Shown piece after piece: positions 1-7,001 of a stretch of DNA of 64,000 nt. The DNA is taken from NCBI GenBank assembly GCA_942491525.1, contig CALOBW010000020.1:1-64000 (forward strand), in the 5' to 3' direction. The translations under genes were made by a program, and so were the position numbers. The notes beneath the pieces are model-generated. The model was not told where the DNA came from and did not search any database. It saw nothing but the letters and a program-made list of their open reading frames with translations. Within the stretch, counting starts at the first letter, position 1. Every line of letters starts with the position of its first letter. The stretch comes from CAYWBU01 sp942491525 (GTDB taxonomy: Bacteria; Desulfobacterota; Desulfomonilia; UBA1062).

Positions 1-145
1 TCACCTCATCTTCGACGATATTGGAAGTTAGTTTCGCATCATAAATAACGCGATGGTCGTTTTAAACAGAAAAAACGCATAAGCGTCAAGTAAGGATATA
101 CAATAACCGTTTTATGCCCGGCCGACAACATGCTAAAAGAGTTGC
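1..145. other. Left window edge, no gene recognised
   Basis: No convincing coding region is seen here. It holds the upstream region of the metallophosphoesterase; no clear sigma-70 promoter or strong ribosome binding site stands out. Confidence 0.4.
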
Positions 146-1066
146 ATGAAGATTCTCTTTGCCGCTGATCTGCACGGAATATTCGGACTCTACCGCGAGC
201 TCTACGAACTGGCGTCCCAGGCCGACGTGGTGCTGCTGGGCGGCGATCTGCTGCCCACGCGCATCGACAGTTCATGGGCGCTGATCAGGGGCAGTTTTGA
301 CTTCAACGCCACCCTCAGCCATCAGCTCAGCTTCATTGACAGCAAGCTGCTGCCCCTGCATGCAGCCTTCATGCAGACAAATCCAGACATCCGCTTCTAC
401 TTCATCCCGGGCAACCATGACTGGCAAGAAGCCCTGCTGCATCTTAAGAACCAACTCAACATCGTCCCGGCCCATAACCAGTTGATCGATCTGGGCGAAT
501 TAAAGCTCTTCGGCTACGGCGGCGTGCCGGACTCGCCCTTCTGGGTCAAAGATTTCGCCCGCCGCGACCTGGATAGTTCGCAAGCTGTGACCAGCCGCTA
601 CAGCTGTTTCAGCGGCCCGGCCGGCATCCGGCAGGAGCCCGATCACACCTACGCCTCAATCGAGAGTGACCTGCGGGATATTGAGCTGCCAGCCGATACA
701 ATCGGCCTCTTCCACGCCCCGCCCTATTGCGGCGATATCGACAGCCTCTTCAACGGCAAGAACATCGGCAGCCAGGCGATCGCGGACTTCATCCGGCGCA
801 GCCAGCCGCTCATCTCCCTGCACGGCCACATCCACGAGGCGCCCTATGTGACCGGCCAATTCACGAGCCACATCGGGAGCACCCCCTGCATCAATCCCGG
901 CCACGCCCCGCAACGGCTGCACGCAGTCAGTTTTGACACCGACAACATTGAGGCCAGCCTCAAACACATGGTCTTCAACGGCCAGATTCCGACCGGCATC
1001 CCATTCAAGGAGAAGCTGGGGCGCAGCCTGAAGGCCGGACTGATGAAGCGCGTGCTGATGCGCTAA
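146..1066 (+). CDS. Calcineurin-like metallophosphoesterase
   Basis: A 306-residue protein of the dinuclear-metal calcineurin-like phosphoesterase superfamily. The metal-binding blocks appear in the expected order: Asp8-x-His10 near the N terminus, GGD at residues 32-34, GNHDW at 89-93, a His in GLFHAPP around 190, and GHIH at 227-230. There is no signal peptide, so it should act in the cytoplasm. The substrate cannot be told from sequence; relatives hydrolyse phosphomonoesters, cyclic nucleotides or nucleic acids. The gene stands alone. The last ~40 codons recur as a degraded copy 850 bp downstream (1788-1917). The ATG at 146 starts directly at the MKILFAADLHG motif, which supports this start. 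Confidence 0.88.
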   Translation: MKILFAADLHGIFGLYRELYELASQADVVLLGGDLLPTRIDSSWALIRGSFDFNATLSHQLSFIDSKLLPLHAAFMQTNPDIRFYFIPGNHDWQEALLHLKNQLNIVPAHNQLIDLGELKLFGYGGVPDSPFWVKDFARRDLDSSQAVTSRYSCFSGPAGIRQEPDHTYASIESDLRDIELPADTIGLFHAPPYCGDIDSLFNGKNIGSQAIADFIRRSQPLISLHGHIHEAPYVTGQFTSHIGSTPCINPGHAPQRLHAVSFDTDNIEASLKHMVFNGQIPTGIPFKEKLGRSLKAGLMKRVLMR

Positions 1067-1071
1067 TACTT

Positions 1072-1247
1072 GAGGACGGAATTCAACTCTGTCCTCGCTC
1101 TACTGCGATTGTGTCCGCGCTGAACTATGTGGTGCGGCATGTTGGGCAAGACAGCCTTGGCAACTTAAAGATGGGGACGGAATTAATCCCGTCCCCTTGA
1201 AAGTCTAACTGGCTGATATTATGGGGTTGGAAAATAAATCTGTCCCC
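1072..1247. repeat. GGGGACGG palindromic repeat cluster, copy A
   Basis: This spacer holds three related elements. GAGGAC/GTCCTC arms lie at 1072-1077 and 1091-1096. A near-perfect 24-bp palindrome with GGGGACGG (1173-1180) and CCGTCCCC (1189-1196) arms follows. An AAATCTGTCCC-type half-unit lies near 1229-1247. The first and last recur at 1923-1967. They resemble REP-type palindromic repeats; no RAYT transposase is present in the window. Confidence 0.7.
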
Positions 1248-1287
1248 GTTGTTTTTAGTTCCTCAATAGACATCTCTTCTATCGGTA

Positions 1288-1671
1288 TCATAATGGTTTG
1301 CCTGTCCTGCGGGGGCGTTGCCTCGAATACAAAAGCGCCTCTTTCTCATCTGCCGGATAGAATGACAAAGCCTTATCCAGAAGCTGCTTCAGTTCAGGTA
1401 GAAATGAATATCTGGGATTGAGTGTGTATAACTTTGTTCTGCCTACCATCTGGCTATAGATTATCCCCCCTGCCTCCATCCGGTTCATCTGCCTTTGGAT
1501 TGGGGCGACATCGGTGTTGAAGAAACGGGCAATCTCCCTGGGATAACCACCGTCTCTTGCGTAAAGGAACAAAAGGATTCGCTCTTTATTGACAGATCCC
1601 AATAATGATCCAAGCATTCTTGACCTCCATGCAGCGTCATATGAAACCTTATCGGCTACATATGACACCAT
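1288..1671 (-). CDS. Winged-helix DNA-binding regulator (ArsR/MarR-like)
   Basis: A 127-residue protein with a predicted winged helix-turn-helix over residues ~19-90. A helical start (SVNKERILLFLYARDG) is followed by a recognition-helix region (YPREIARFFNTDVAPIQRQ) and a wing ending in KLYTLNPRY. Small regulators of this type often control nucleotidyltransferase or toxin-antitoxin genes, but none is adjacent here, so its target is unknown. The start is uncertain: Met19 (position 1617) would give a tighter fit to the domain. The region encoding residues 1-18 contains two TCATATG direct repeats that could be an operator if the later start is used. The gene sits between the two copies of the duplicated metallophosphoesterase tail, as if inserted during the duplication. 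Confidence 0.7.
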   Translation of the reverse strand: MVSYVADKVSYDAAWRSRMLGSLLGSVNKERILLFLYARDGGYPREIARFFNTDVAPIQRQMNRMEAGGIIYSQMVGRTKLYTLNPRYSFLPELKQLLDKALSFYPADEKEALLYSRQRPRRTGKPL

Positions 1672-1728
1672 ATTGAGGTCTATTAATGCATTAACTGGAG
1701 TAGTTCAAGATATTTCTTTGAAAGATGT

Positions 1729-1748
1729 GGACGGAATTAATTCCGTCC
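1729..1748. repeat. Perfect 20-bp palindrome, GGACGG family
   Basis: GGACGGAATTAATTCCGTCC is a perfect 20-bp palindrome and the best-preserved member of the repeat family also seen at 1173-1196. It lies upstream of the regulator gene that reads away on the minus strand. Confidence 0.8.
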
Positions 1749-1787
1749 CCGTGGGAGTTTAGATTTGGGTCAACGGTCTGGCCTACG

Positions 1788-1917
1788 GACTGACGATGTT
1801 GAAGGCAGCCTAAGACACACAATCTTCAGCGGCCAGATTCCGACCGGCATCTCTCTTAGGGAGAGGCTGGGGCGCAACCTTAAGGCGGGGTTGATGAAGC
1901 GTGTGCTGATGCGCTAG
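1788..1917 (+). pseudogene. Duplicated 3' fragment of the metallophosphoesterase gene
   Basis: Read in frame from 1795, this encodes DDVEGSL-type sequence, then QIPTGI, LGRNLKAGLMKRVLMR and a TAG stop. It aligns without gaps to the last ~40 residues of the protein at 146-1066 (QIPTGI, LGRSLKAGLMKRVLMR). There is no start codon or upstream domain, so it is a gene remnant. Downstream it keeps the same GGGGACGG...GTCCTCG repeat as the parent copy, showing that gene end and repeat were duplicated together. Synonymous differences suggest the duplication is not recent. Confidence 0.85.
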
Positions 1918-1922
1918 TTCTT

Positions 1923-1967
1923 GGGGACGGGATTCAACTCTGTCCTCGTGGAAAATAAATCTGTCCC
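1923..1967. repeat. GGGGACGG repeat cluster, copy B
   Basis: GGGGACGGGATTCAACTCTG with a GTCCTC partner arm, then GGAAAATAAATCTGTCCC, matches the first and last elements of copy A (1072-1097 and 1229-1246). The ~130-bp middle of copy A is absent. The IS110 element begins within ~20 bp. Confidence 0.7.
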
Positions 1968-1984
1968 ATTGTTATTCAGGAAAA

Positions 1985-1996
1985 ACTTACTCTGAA
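1985..1996 (-). repeat. Right-end inverted repeat / possible donor guide target
   Basis: The minus strand reads TTCAGAGTAAGT 17 bp beyond the transposase stop. The same 12 bases occur on the plus strand at 3324-3335, inside the hairpin loop of the other element end, so an RNA made from that end could base-pair here. Confidence 0.55.
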
Positions 1997-2012
1997 CATC
2001 CCGCTCGAATTT

Positions 2013-3212
2013 TCAAGAAGAAAATCGTATCTGGTAGGGACGATCCTCCTTAAGTAATTTATAAATTACACGGCAAAGATGACGGCCCAATGATTTAATG
2101 GCCTGATTATGCTTTTTGCCCTCTGCTCGTTTCTTAAGGTAGTAGCGTTGCGATTCGGGCACGACCTTGCGATGCCGGTCGACAGCGATCAACATTGCGG
2201 CTTTTGCTCTGGTATTTACATGTTTAGGTGGCTTGCTGCCCCTGTATTTTCCTGAACTGTTATCCAATGCAGCCATGCCGAGATATAACGCCAGGCTTGC
2301 CTCTGAATTAAAACGGCTGATGGTCCCAATTTCACCGGCCAGCGTTGCGGCACTGACTGGTCCAAAACCTGGCAGTGAGATGATCTGACGGGCAATTTTA
2401 GATGATCGTCCAATCAGTTCACACTTCTGGTCGAGTACTTTGATGCGTTTATGAAGATCCAGTATACGGGCAACATCTTCCTGAATCATCTCACCGACCC
2501 AGGCCACCTCATCGCTAAAATAAGCCTGTTTCTGCCAATGATGGATAATATCGGCATACTTTTGCCCGACACCTTTAATCTTAAGCAATGTTGCATAATG
2601 CAGCCGAGCCAACTTTTCCAGGGAATCGGTGCTGCTGAGGAAACGTAAAAACCAGAGGTTGCCGGCATCTCCCGTGATTTGAAGCAACCCGGGACATACC
2701 GCCCGCAGATCGCTCTGCATGGAGTTCAGTAGGCGCACCCGGTCAGCTACCAATGAACGTCGTCTGCGGGTAAGCCTTTTGAGAATCATATTCTCTTCCG
2801 GGGATCTCTCAATTAGCTGCAGCACATCCTTAGCGATTGGCAGATGATCCTGTAGCTGAAACAGTTCCAACGCTTTGCGGGCATCCAAGGTGTCTGTTTT
2901 AGCGGCAGCCGGAAAGATCTCTTTGAATCTACAAAGCTTAAGATTGTTTACATTGTACAGGCGATAGTTTTTAGCGCAGATCAACATATCCAGCGGCCGG
3001 GCATGTCCGTTATAGCCTTCCATAGCCACCGAGACAGTGCAACTGTAGCGCTCTTCATACACTGCTATGCGTGAAAAGAATTCATCAAACCCATTGGGGG
3101 TGTGTGGTATCTCAAACTCTTCCAAGAAACCACCATCGGGCAATCCGATGGCAACATTGTGCTGATGACAACCGACATCTATTCCAACTCGAAGCTCTTG
3201 AATGATAGACAT
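2013..3212 (-). CDS. IS110-family transposase (DEDD RuvC-like)
   Basis: A 399-residue transposase. The N-terminal RuvC-like DEDD domain shows Asp12 (GIDVG), Glu65 (AMEGYNG), Asp107 and Asp110 (TDTLDARKA). The C-terminal transposase_20 domain (about 285-370) has the helix-hairpin motif SLPGFGPVSAATLAGEIG followed by the Ser-containing DNSSGKYRGS block. Length is normal for the family and there is no frameshift, so the enzyme may be active. Members recombine donor and target DNA guided by a structured RNA from the non-coding end of the element. The gene starts at ATG 3212 behind an AGGGAGGG ribosome binding site. Confidence 0.95.
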   Translation of the reverse strand: MSIIQELRVGIDVGCHQHNVAIGLPDGGFLEEFEIPHTPNGFDEFFSRIAVYEERYSCTVSVAMEGYNGHARPLDMLICAKNYRLYNVNNLKLCRFKEIFPAAAKTDTLDARKALELFQLQDHLPIAKDVLQLIERSPEENMILKRLTRRRRSLVADRVRLLNSMQSDLRAVCPGLLQITGDAGNLWFLRFLSSTDSLEKLARLHYATLLKIKGVGQKYADIIHHWQKQAYFSDEVAWVGEMIQEDVARILDLHKRIKVLDQKCELIGRSSKIARQIISLPGFGPVSAATLAGEIGTISRFNSEASLALYLGMAALDNSSGKYRGSKPPKHVNTRAKAAMLIAVDRHRKVVPESQRYYLKKRAEGKKHNQAIKSLGRHLCRVIYKLLKEDRPYQIRFSS

Positions 3213-3425
3213 GAAACCCTCCCTTAATAAGAAGATTCATCCTCAGGTCTCGTCTACACAGAGCCACGACTACGACACCATCCCGGTCGACCCCTCGGAT
3301 GATGCAAATGACAGGGGCGGCAATTCAGAGTAAGTGAACCAACAGGCCACGGACCCCATAAGCCACACCCCTGTCGGAAATAACTTTAGATCTATTCACT
3401 GCCTCTGTCATCTGCTAAATCCGAT
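3213..3425 (-). ncRNA. Candidate IS110 bridge-RNA region
   Basis: The ~230 bp upstream of the transposase carry no ORF. In IS110 elements this end encodes the bridge RNA that chooses donor and target DNA. Here 8-bp arms GACAGGGG (3310-3317) and CCCCTGTC (3368-3375) close a 50-nt loop that contains the sequence complementary to the element's other end (3324-3335). The location follows family knowledge; transcription, RNA ends and guide loops are inferred. Confidence 0.4.
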
Positions 3426-3446
3426 GGTAGACCCCGGTTTTCTACC
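3426..3446. terminator. Hairpin at immunity-gene stop / element boundary
   Basis: GGTAGA (3426-3431) pairs with TCTACC (3441-3446) across a 9-nt loop, spanning the end of the RHS operon. It could end that operon or mark the IS boundary; there is no clear T-run. Confidence 0.35.
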
Positions 3447-3894
3447 GTCTATCCGCCTCCAACCGATTAAAATCATTTATTGCACGCTCTAACTTTGCCC
3501 TATCCTCCCAAAGCGGTTTCACATATTCGTCAATAACCTCAGATTTTAACTTATTCAGAGCAAATTCGAGCTCATTCTCGTCAGCGAATTTCCAAAAAGA
3601 ATAACTTTTTTTACTCTCATCATTAGGTAATATTCTCCATGCCGGTACGCCTGTGGCATTCCCTCTACCATCATATTTACTAGTTCCAACTCCAATTATC
3701 AAAGAGGGCACATAAGTGGGTGCAGTTTCAGGTATATAGCTTACTTCCACGAACAAATCATTTCGCATAAACACTGCACCATTAATCGCCGTTTTTTGAA
3801 CCATAAATCCTAGTTCTGAAAAATAAGGCCCCAAAACTTTTAAGCTAACCATGTAAAAATAATTACAAATCAGCTGTTCCCAACCATTATTCAT
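3442..3894 (-). CDS. Candidate RHS-toxin immunity protein
   Basis: A 150-residue soluble protein with no signal peptide or membrane segment and no family I can name. It is acidic to mixed, with a central beta-rich stretch (FVEVSYIPETAP, LIIGVGTSKYDG) and a charged helical C terminus. It is the last gene of the nine-gene operon and starts 11 bp after the stop of the RHS gene carrying the variable C-terminal domain. That position, small size and lack of export signal fit a cytoplasmic immunity protein, but this rests on gene order alone. An IS110 element follows directly, so any further 3' genes may have been displaced. Confidence 0.55.
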   Translation of the reverse strand: MNNGWEQLICNYFYMVSLKVLGPYFSELGFMVQKTAINGAVFMRNDLFVEVSYIPETAPTYVPSLIIGVGTSKYDGRGNATGVPAWRILPNDESKKSYSFWKFADENELEFALNKLKSEVIDEYVKPLWEDRAKLERAINDFNRLEADRR

Positions 3895-3905
3895 TTATAC
3901 CATCC

Positions 3906-5363
3906 CTATGGTCGACCTAAAACTTGCTTAACGTCGGATGGAGATACGGTTTCATACGGGATACCTCTTTCATTCAACCTAAGCAATTCTGAACCAGTAA
4001 GATCAAACTGACGTCTCACAGCAGGATCTCGATAAACATCTTGCCCTATGTACTTGAAATTATCTCCTTCATTAATTCGTTTCCTTAACGCGCCATCGTT
4101 TAATTTCCATCTTTCTTTAGGTGTGAGTTTGGCCCACTCTTCAGGTGTAGTTCCAAATGGCAATGTTCTAGCGCCAGTCTTATCTGCATATGGTATAACG
4201 CGTTCCATCATATTCTCACCAAGGACAGTTGTCTGTCTCGAAATATCAACAACATCATCTGCCTTCCCAACAACACGAATCCCGGCACCAATGCCAGTCG
4301 CAAACGGTAGGGCTAAACCAAGCGCATCACCAGCCAAAGCAAGTGAATTCTCAACAGTAAATCCTTCTTTGCGAATCTGATTAATATCATAGGCCAGGAA
4401 CGCTATATCAAGCGCACTTTCCGCCCACTCCCCATCCGGATCAACATACTTATAAGGATTATTCAAACAGTAAGCGTATCGATTAAACGTCTGCGGATCC
4501 ATAGCATCCGGCCCGGCCGGATCGATACTAGTGAACCGTCTATGATAATTACTGTAATATCGAGCACCGAAATAGCTCAGATTAGTGGATACATCCAACT
4601 CTTTACCGCTAAACAGGTGTCCCTCAGCAACACCGGTATGGTAGTCAAGAGCATTGGAATTGGTAACAATGTGCTCATCACCATAGGGGAAATAATTTGC
4701 CCGAAAGATAACATAGCCACCAGTATCAGTCTGAGCAATGGTGCTACCCTGCAGATCATAATGGTAATAAACAAGGTTTGCAGATTGCTGAAATTCGGTA
4801 ACTTCAACATCCTGACCATCAACTGCAACCGACACCTGGCTGTCATAACCAACCACTACAATCGTATAATCACCATCAGGGATATCAAAACTATAATTAC
4901 CAGCAGCATCAGTCGTGGTGGTAACATCAATAGCCTGGCCATTATCGCTTTGACCGGTAATCCTAACGGTTGCATTCGCGACCGGGTCAACACCATTCAA
5001 CACACGCCCGGTAATATGACGGGCATTATGGACATAGATTTTGGCTACAAACTCAGACCCTTCACAAATTGTAGACTCACCCTTAATTACAATCTCGTCA
5101 GTTGCCTGCAAGGTAGCGTTAGTCCCATTAGGAACTACAAATCCCCAGGCTCCCCACAACGTACTATAGTAACCATCTATGGTAATTGAACCATTATTGG
5201 CAGTCACCTGCCAGGAGTCTTGCACCGTACCACAGTCCAAACTGTAGTCACCATTAACAAAAATATCACCCGACAAAGACTTCTGCATATTCGTAGGCAT
5301 AGCCTGGACAGGCGCAGCACACATTAAAAGCAATATTAAAATTCTAATTAGTTTAATTTTCAT
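3906..5363 (-). CDS. Exported RHS core protein with variable C-terminal toxin-like domain
   Basis: A 485-residue protein. A Sec signal peptide (MKIKLIRILILLLMCAAPVQA) is followed by a beta-rich segment, a carboxypeptidase-regulatory-like Ig domain (about 116-190), and the RHS-associated core (about 198-312) with the YHYD, GARYY and DPDG hallmarks. The last ~170 residues are unrelated to the core and look like a polymorphic toxin tip, including the blocks GTTPEEWAKLTPKERWKLND and FKYIGQD. The tip has no family I recognise. The start is set at 5363, where GGAGGA sits 8 bp upstream; an in-frame ATG at 5378 overlaps that site. Unusually, this polypeptide has almost no YD repeats: those lie in the two genes upstream, each with its own signal peptide. 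Known RHS toxins are cut after the core, releasing the tip inside a YD-repeat shell. Confidence 0.85.
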   Translation of the reverse strand: MKIKLIRILILLLMCAAPVQAMPTNMQKSLSGDIFVNGDYSLDCGTVQDSWQVTANNGSITIDGYYSTLWGAWGFVVPNGTNATLQATDEIVIKGESTICEGSEFVAKIYVHNARHITGRVLNGVDPVANATVRITGQSDNGQAIDVTTTTDAAGNYSFDIPDGDYTIVVVGYDSQVSVAVDGQDVEVTEFQQSANLVYYHYDLQGSTIAQTDTGGYVIFRANYFPYGDEHIVTNSNALDYHTGVAEGHLFSGKELDVSTNLSYFGARYYSNYHRRFTSIDPAGPDAMDPQTFNRYAYCLNNPYKYVDPDGEWAESALDIAFLAYDINQIRKEGFTVENSLALAGDALGLALPFATGIGAGIRVVGKADDVVDISRQTTVLGENMMERVIPYADKTGARTLPFGTTPEEWAKLTPKERWKLNDGALRKRINEGDNFKYIGQDVYRDPAVRRQFDLTGSELLRLNERGIPYETVSPSDVKQVLGRP

Positions 5364-5381
5364 ATTCAGATCCTCCACACA

Positions 5382-6995
5382 CTACCAGAGATACTTGGCC
5401 ACAACCCGTGACCCAAGATAGAGATAGTCCATATTTTTGACTGAATTATCTGTATACGTAATTGTTTCCGTTAACAGTCTATCATCTGAACCATAGTGAT
5501 ATAGCGAAACAACTCCCTGATCACTCTTCTTAATTCTATTGCCCAAGGAGTCATAATAGTAATTACAAACAACACCCGTCGCGTTAAACGTATACTGACT
5601 CAATCGACCAGTATGATCGTACGTATAGTTACGAATATAGGTTGTGCCGTACAAATGCGGTTTAGGATTTAGAGTATTCATATTACCCGAACCATCATAG
5701 GTTAGAACGACATCATTTACATTCAACGACTCAAGACGATTGTAACAACCATCAGCCGCATCAAAGTCATAACCAAGATTTACATTCCCAGGTTTAATGT
5801 TGCCGAAATAGTCATATGCAAAGGAATATGTTTCATCATAGTTACTCGCATACCCCATTAAGTCCCACTGGGAATAATCATGAGTTGAGCGCTGAACATT
5901 TTTAAGCCGATCCAACGAATCATAACCGTTACTCTCCATGGAGAGAGTCGATCCATTAACACCATTCACAATTGAAAGAACATTGCCGCGACCATCAAAC
6001 TGATAAGTCAAATCAACAATTCTTGACGGATTATTTGATAATCCTGCATCAATTGATTTAGGCCGGTTCGCTGCATCAAAATCTACCACGGTCTTGATGT
6101 TGTTGCCGTAAGTTATCTCTTTCATCTGTCCAGAGGGATGGTAGCCAACCGCCTTGATGATATATCCCTGGTTGGAGTGCGTGACATTCTCAATACGCAA
6201 ACCGTCTGGTAGATAGTTATAGGTCAGATACTGACCGCTCGGGTAGGTGATTTCCTCAACATTGCGCTTACCGTTATAGGCATAAAAAATATCATACCCC
6301 TGCCCTTCAACCGAATAGCTTATCTGCTGGACACGGTTATCCGGGTAGTAACTATAAGTGTAATCGCGCACACCATTATTGAGCATATGTATGTTATTGC
6401 TGTTGGTGTGGTAAGTATAACTTACATCGGGGGTGTCACCAGGATAGTTAATACCGGTCAGACGATCCAGATGATCATAAGCATATGTGGTTGTACCACG
6501 GGCGTCCGTACGGCCGGTCATATTGCCGACACTGTCGCGGGTGTATTGGATAGAGACAGACGTACCCTCAACCTTGCTCATCTCCGGCAGAATTTCATAA
6601 ACCAAGAAGTGGCGATTATCATAGCCGTACTCATAGGTCACGGTCTGCCCAGATGCATCCCGCAGCACAGCTAGCAGCAGGTCACCATGCGCATTGTAGT
6701 CATAGGTTGTATTACCAACACCAGAACCATTATCAATCTCAACCAGCAACTTATCATCTGGGTTACCAAAGGTCTTATAGTGGTAATCAGTATTAAAGCC
6801 ACGCTCATTAGTAACGGTAACCTTATTGGGCAAATAAGCATAACTGACCGATCCGCCATCCGGCTTGGTAATTGTCGCCGGGCGGCCAAGGGCGTCATAA
6901 GTGTACTCAGTGTAGTCGGAGTCGGCTGCCATCAAGGGGGCGGCCCACCCAGTAACAATCAAAACAGCAATTAGTAATCTACTTAATTTCATCAT
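5382..6995 (-). CDS. Exported YD-repeat (RHS) middle protein
   Basis: A 537-residue protein with a signal peptide (MMKLSRLLIAVLIVTGWAAP, cleavage near LMAAD) followed almost entirely by YD/RHS repeats: YTYDALGRPATI, TYDYNAHGDL, YAYDHLDRLTGI, YTYDHTGRLSQY, YYYDSLGNRIKK. It ends at SRVVAKYLW, just where the RHS core would continue (VYYHYDLQGS in the next gene). It therefore resembles the middle of an RHS shell made as a separate exported polypeptide. The next gene starts 18 bp downstream. No stop-codon or frameshift scar was seen: both flanking genes have ribosome binding sites and signal peptides, which argues against simple gene decay. Two adjacent ATGs (6995, 6992) are possible starts; the second has the better spacing to GGGGG. 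Confidence 0.85.
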   Translation of the reverse strand: MMKLSRLLIAVLIVTGWAAPLMAADSDYTEYTYDALGRPATITKPDGGSVSYAYLPNKVTVTNERGFNTDYHYKTFGNPDDKLLVEIDNGSGVGNTTYDYNAHGDLLLAVLRDASGQTVTYEYGYDNRHFLVYEILPEMSKVEGTSVSIQYTRDSVGNMTGRTDARGTTTYAYDHLDRLTGINYPGDTPDVSYTYHTNSNNIHMLNNGVRDYTYSYYPDNRVQQISYSVEGQGYDIFYAYNGKRNVEEITYPSGQYLTYNYLPDGLRIENVTHSNQGYIIKAVGYHPSGQMKEITYGNNIKTVVDFDAANRPKSIDAGLSNNPSRIVDLTYQFDGRGNVLSIVNGVNGSTLSMESNGYDSLDRLKNVQRSTHDYSQWDLMGYASNYDETYSFAYDYFGNIKPGNVNLGYDFDAADGCYNRLESLNVNDVVLTYDGSGNMNTLNPKPHLYGTTYIRNYTYDHTGRLSQYTFNATGVVCNYYYDSLGNRIKKSDQGVVSLYHYGSDDRLLTETITYTDNSVKNMDYLYLGSRVVAKYLW

Positions 6996-7001
6996 ATCCC
7001 C

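Larger units (their letters stand above)
1672..2012. other. Non-coding spacer with repeats and gene remnant
   Basis: This 341-bp stretch has no intact gene. It holds a 20-bp palindrome (1729-1748), a degraded copy of the metallophosphoesterase 3' end (1788-1917), a second GGGGACGG repeat set (1923-1967) and the right end of the IS110-family element. Confidence 0.75.
1985..3440 (-). mobile_element. IS110-family insertion sequence
   Basis: A single DEDD transposase flanked by ~230 bp of non-coding DNA upstream and ~30 bp downstream, the layout of IS110-type elements. No terminal inverted repeats or target duplication are evident, as expected for the family. A 12-bp inverted pair (1985-1996 and 3324-3335) may be the subterminal repeats of the IS1111 subgroup or a bridge-RNA donor guide. 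The outer ends are inferred from neighbouring features, not proven. The element lies between a REP-like cluster and the stop codon of the candidate immunity gene. Confidence 0.7.
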
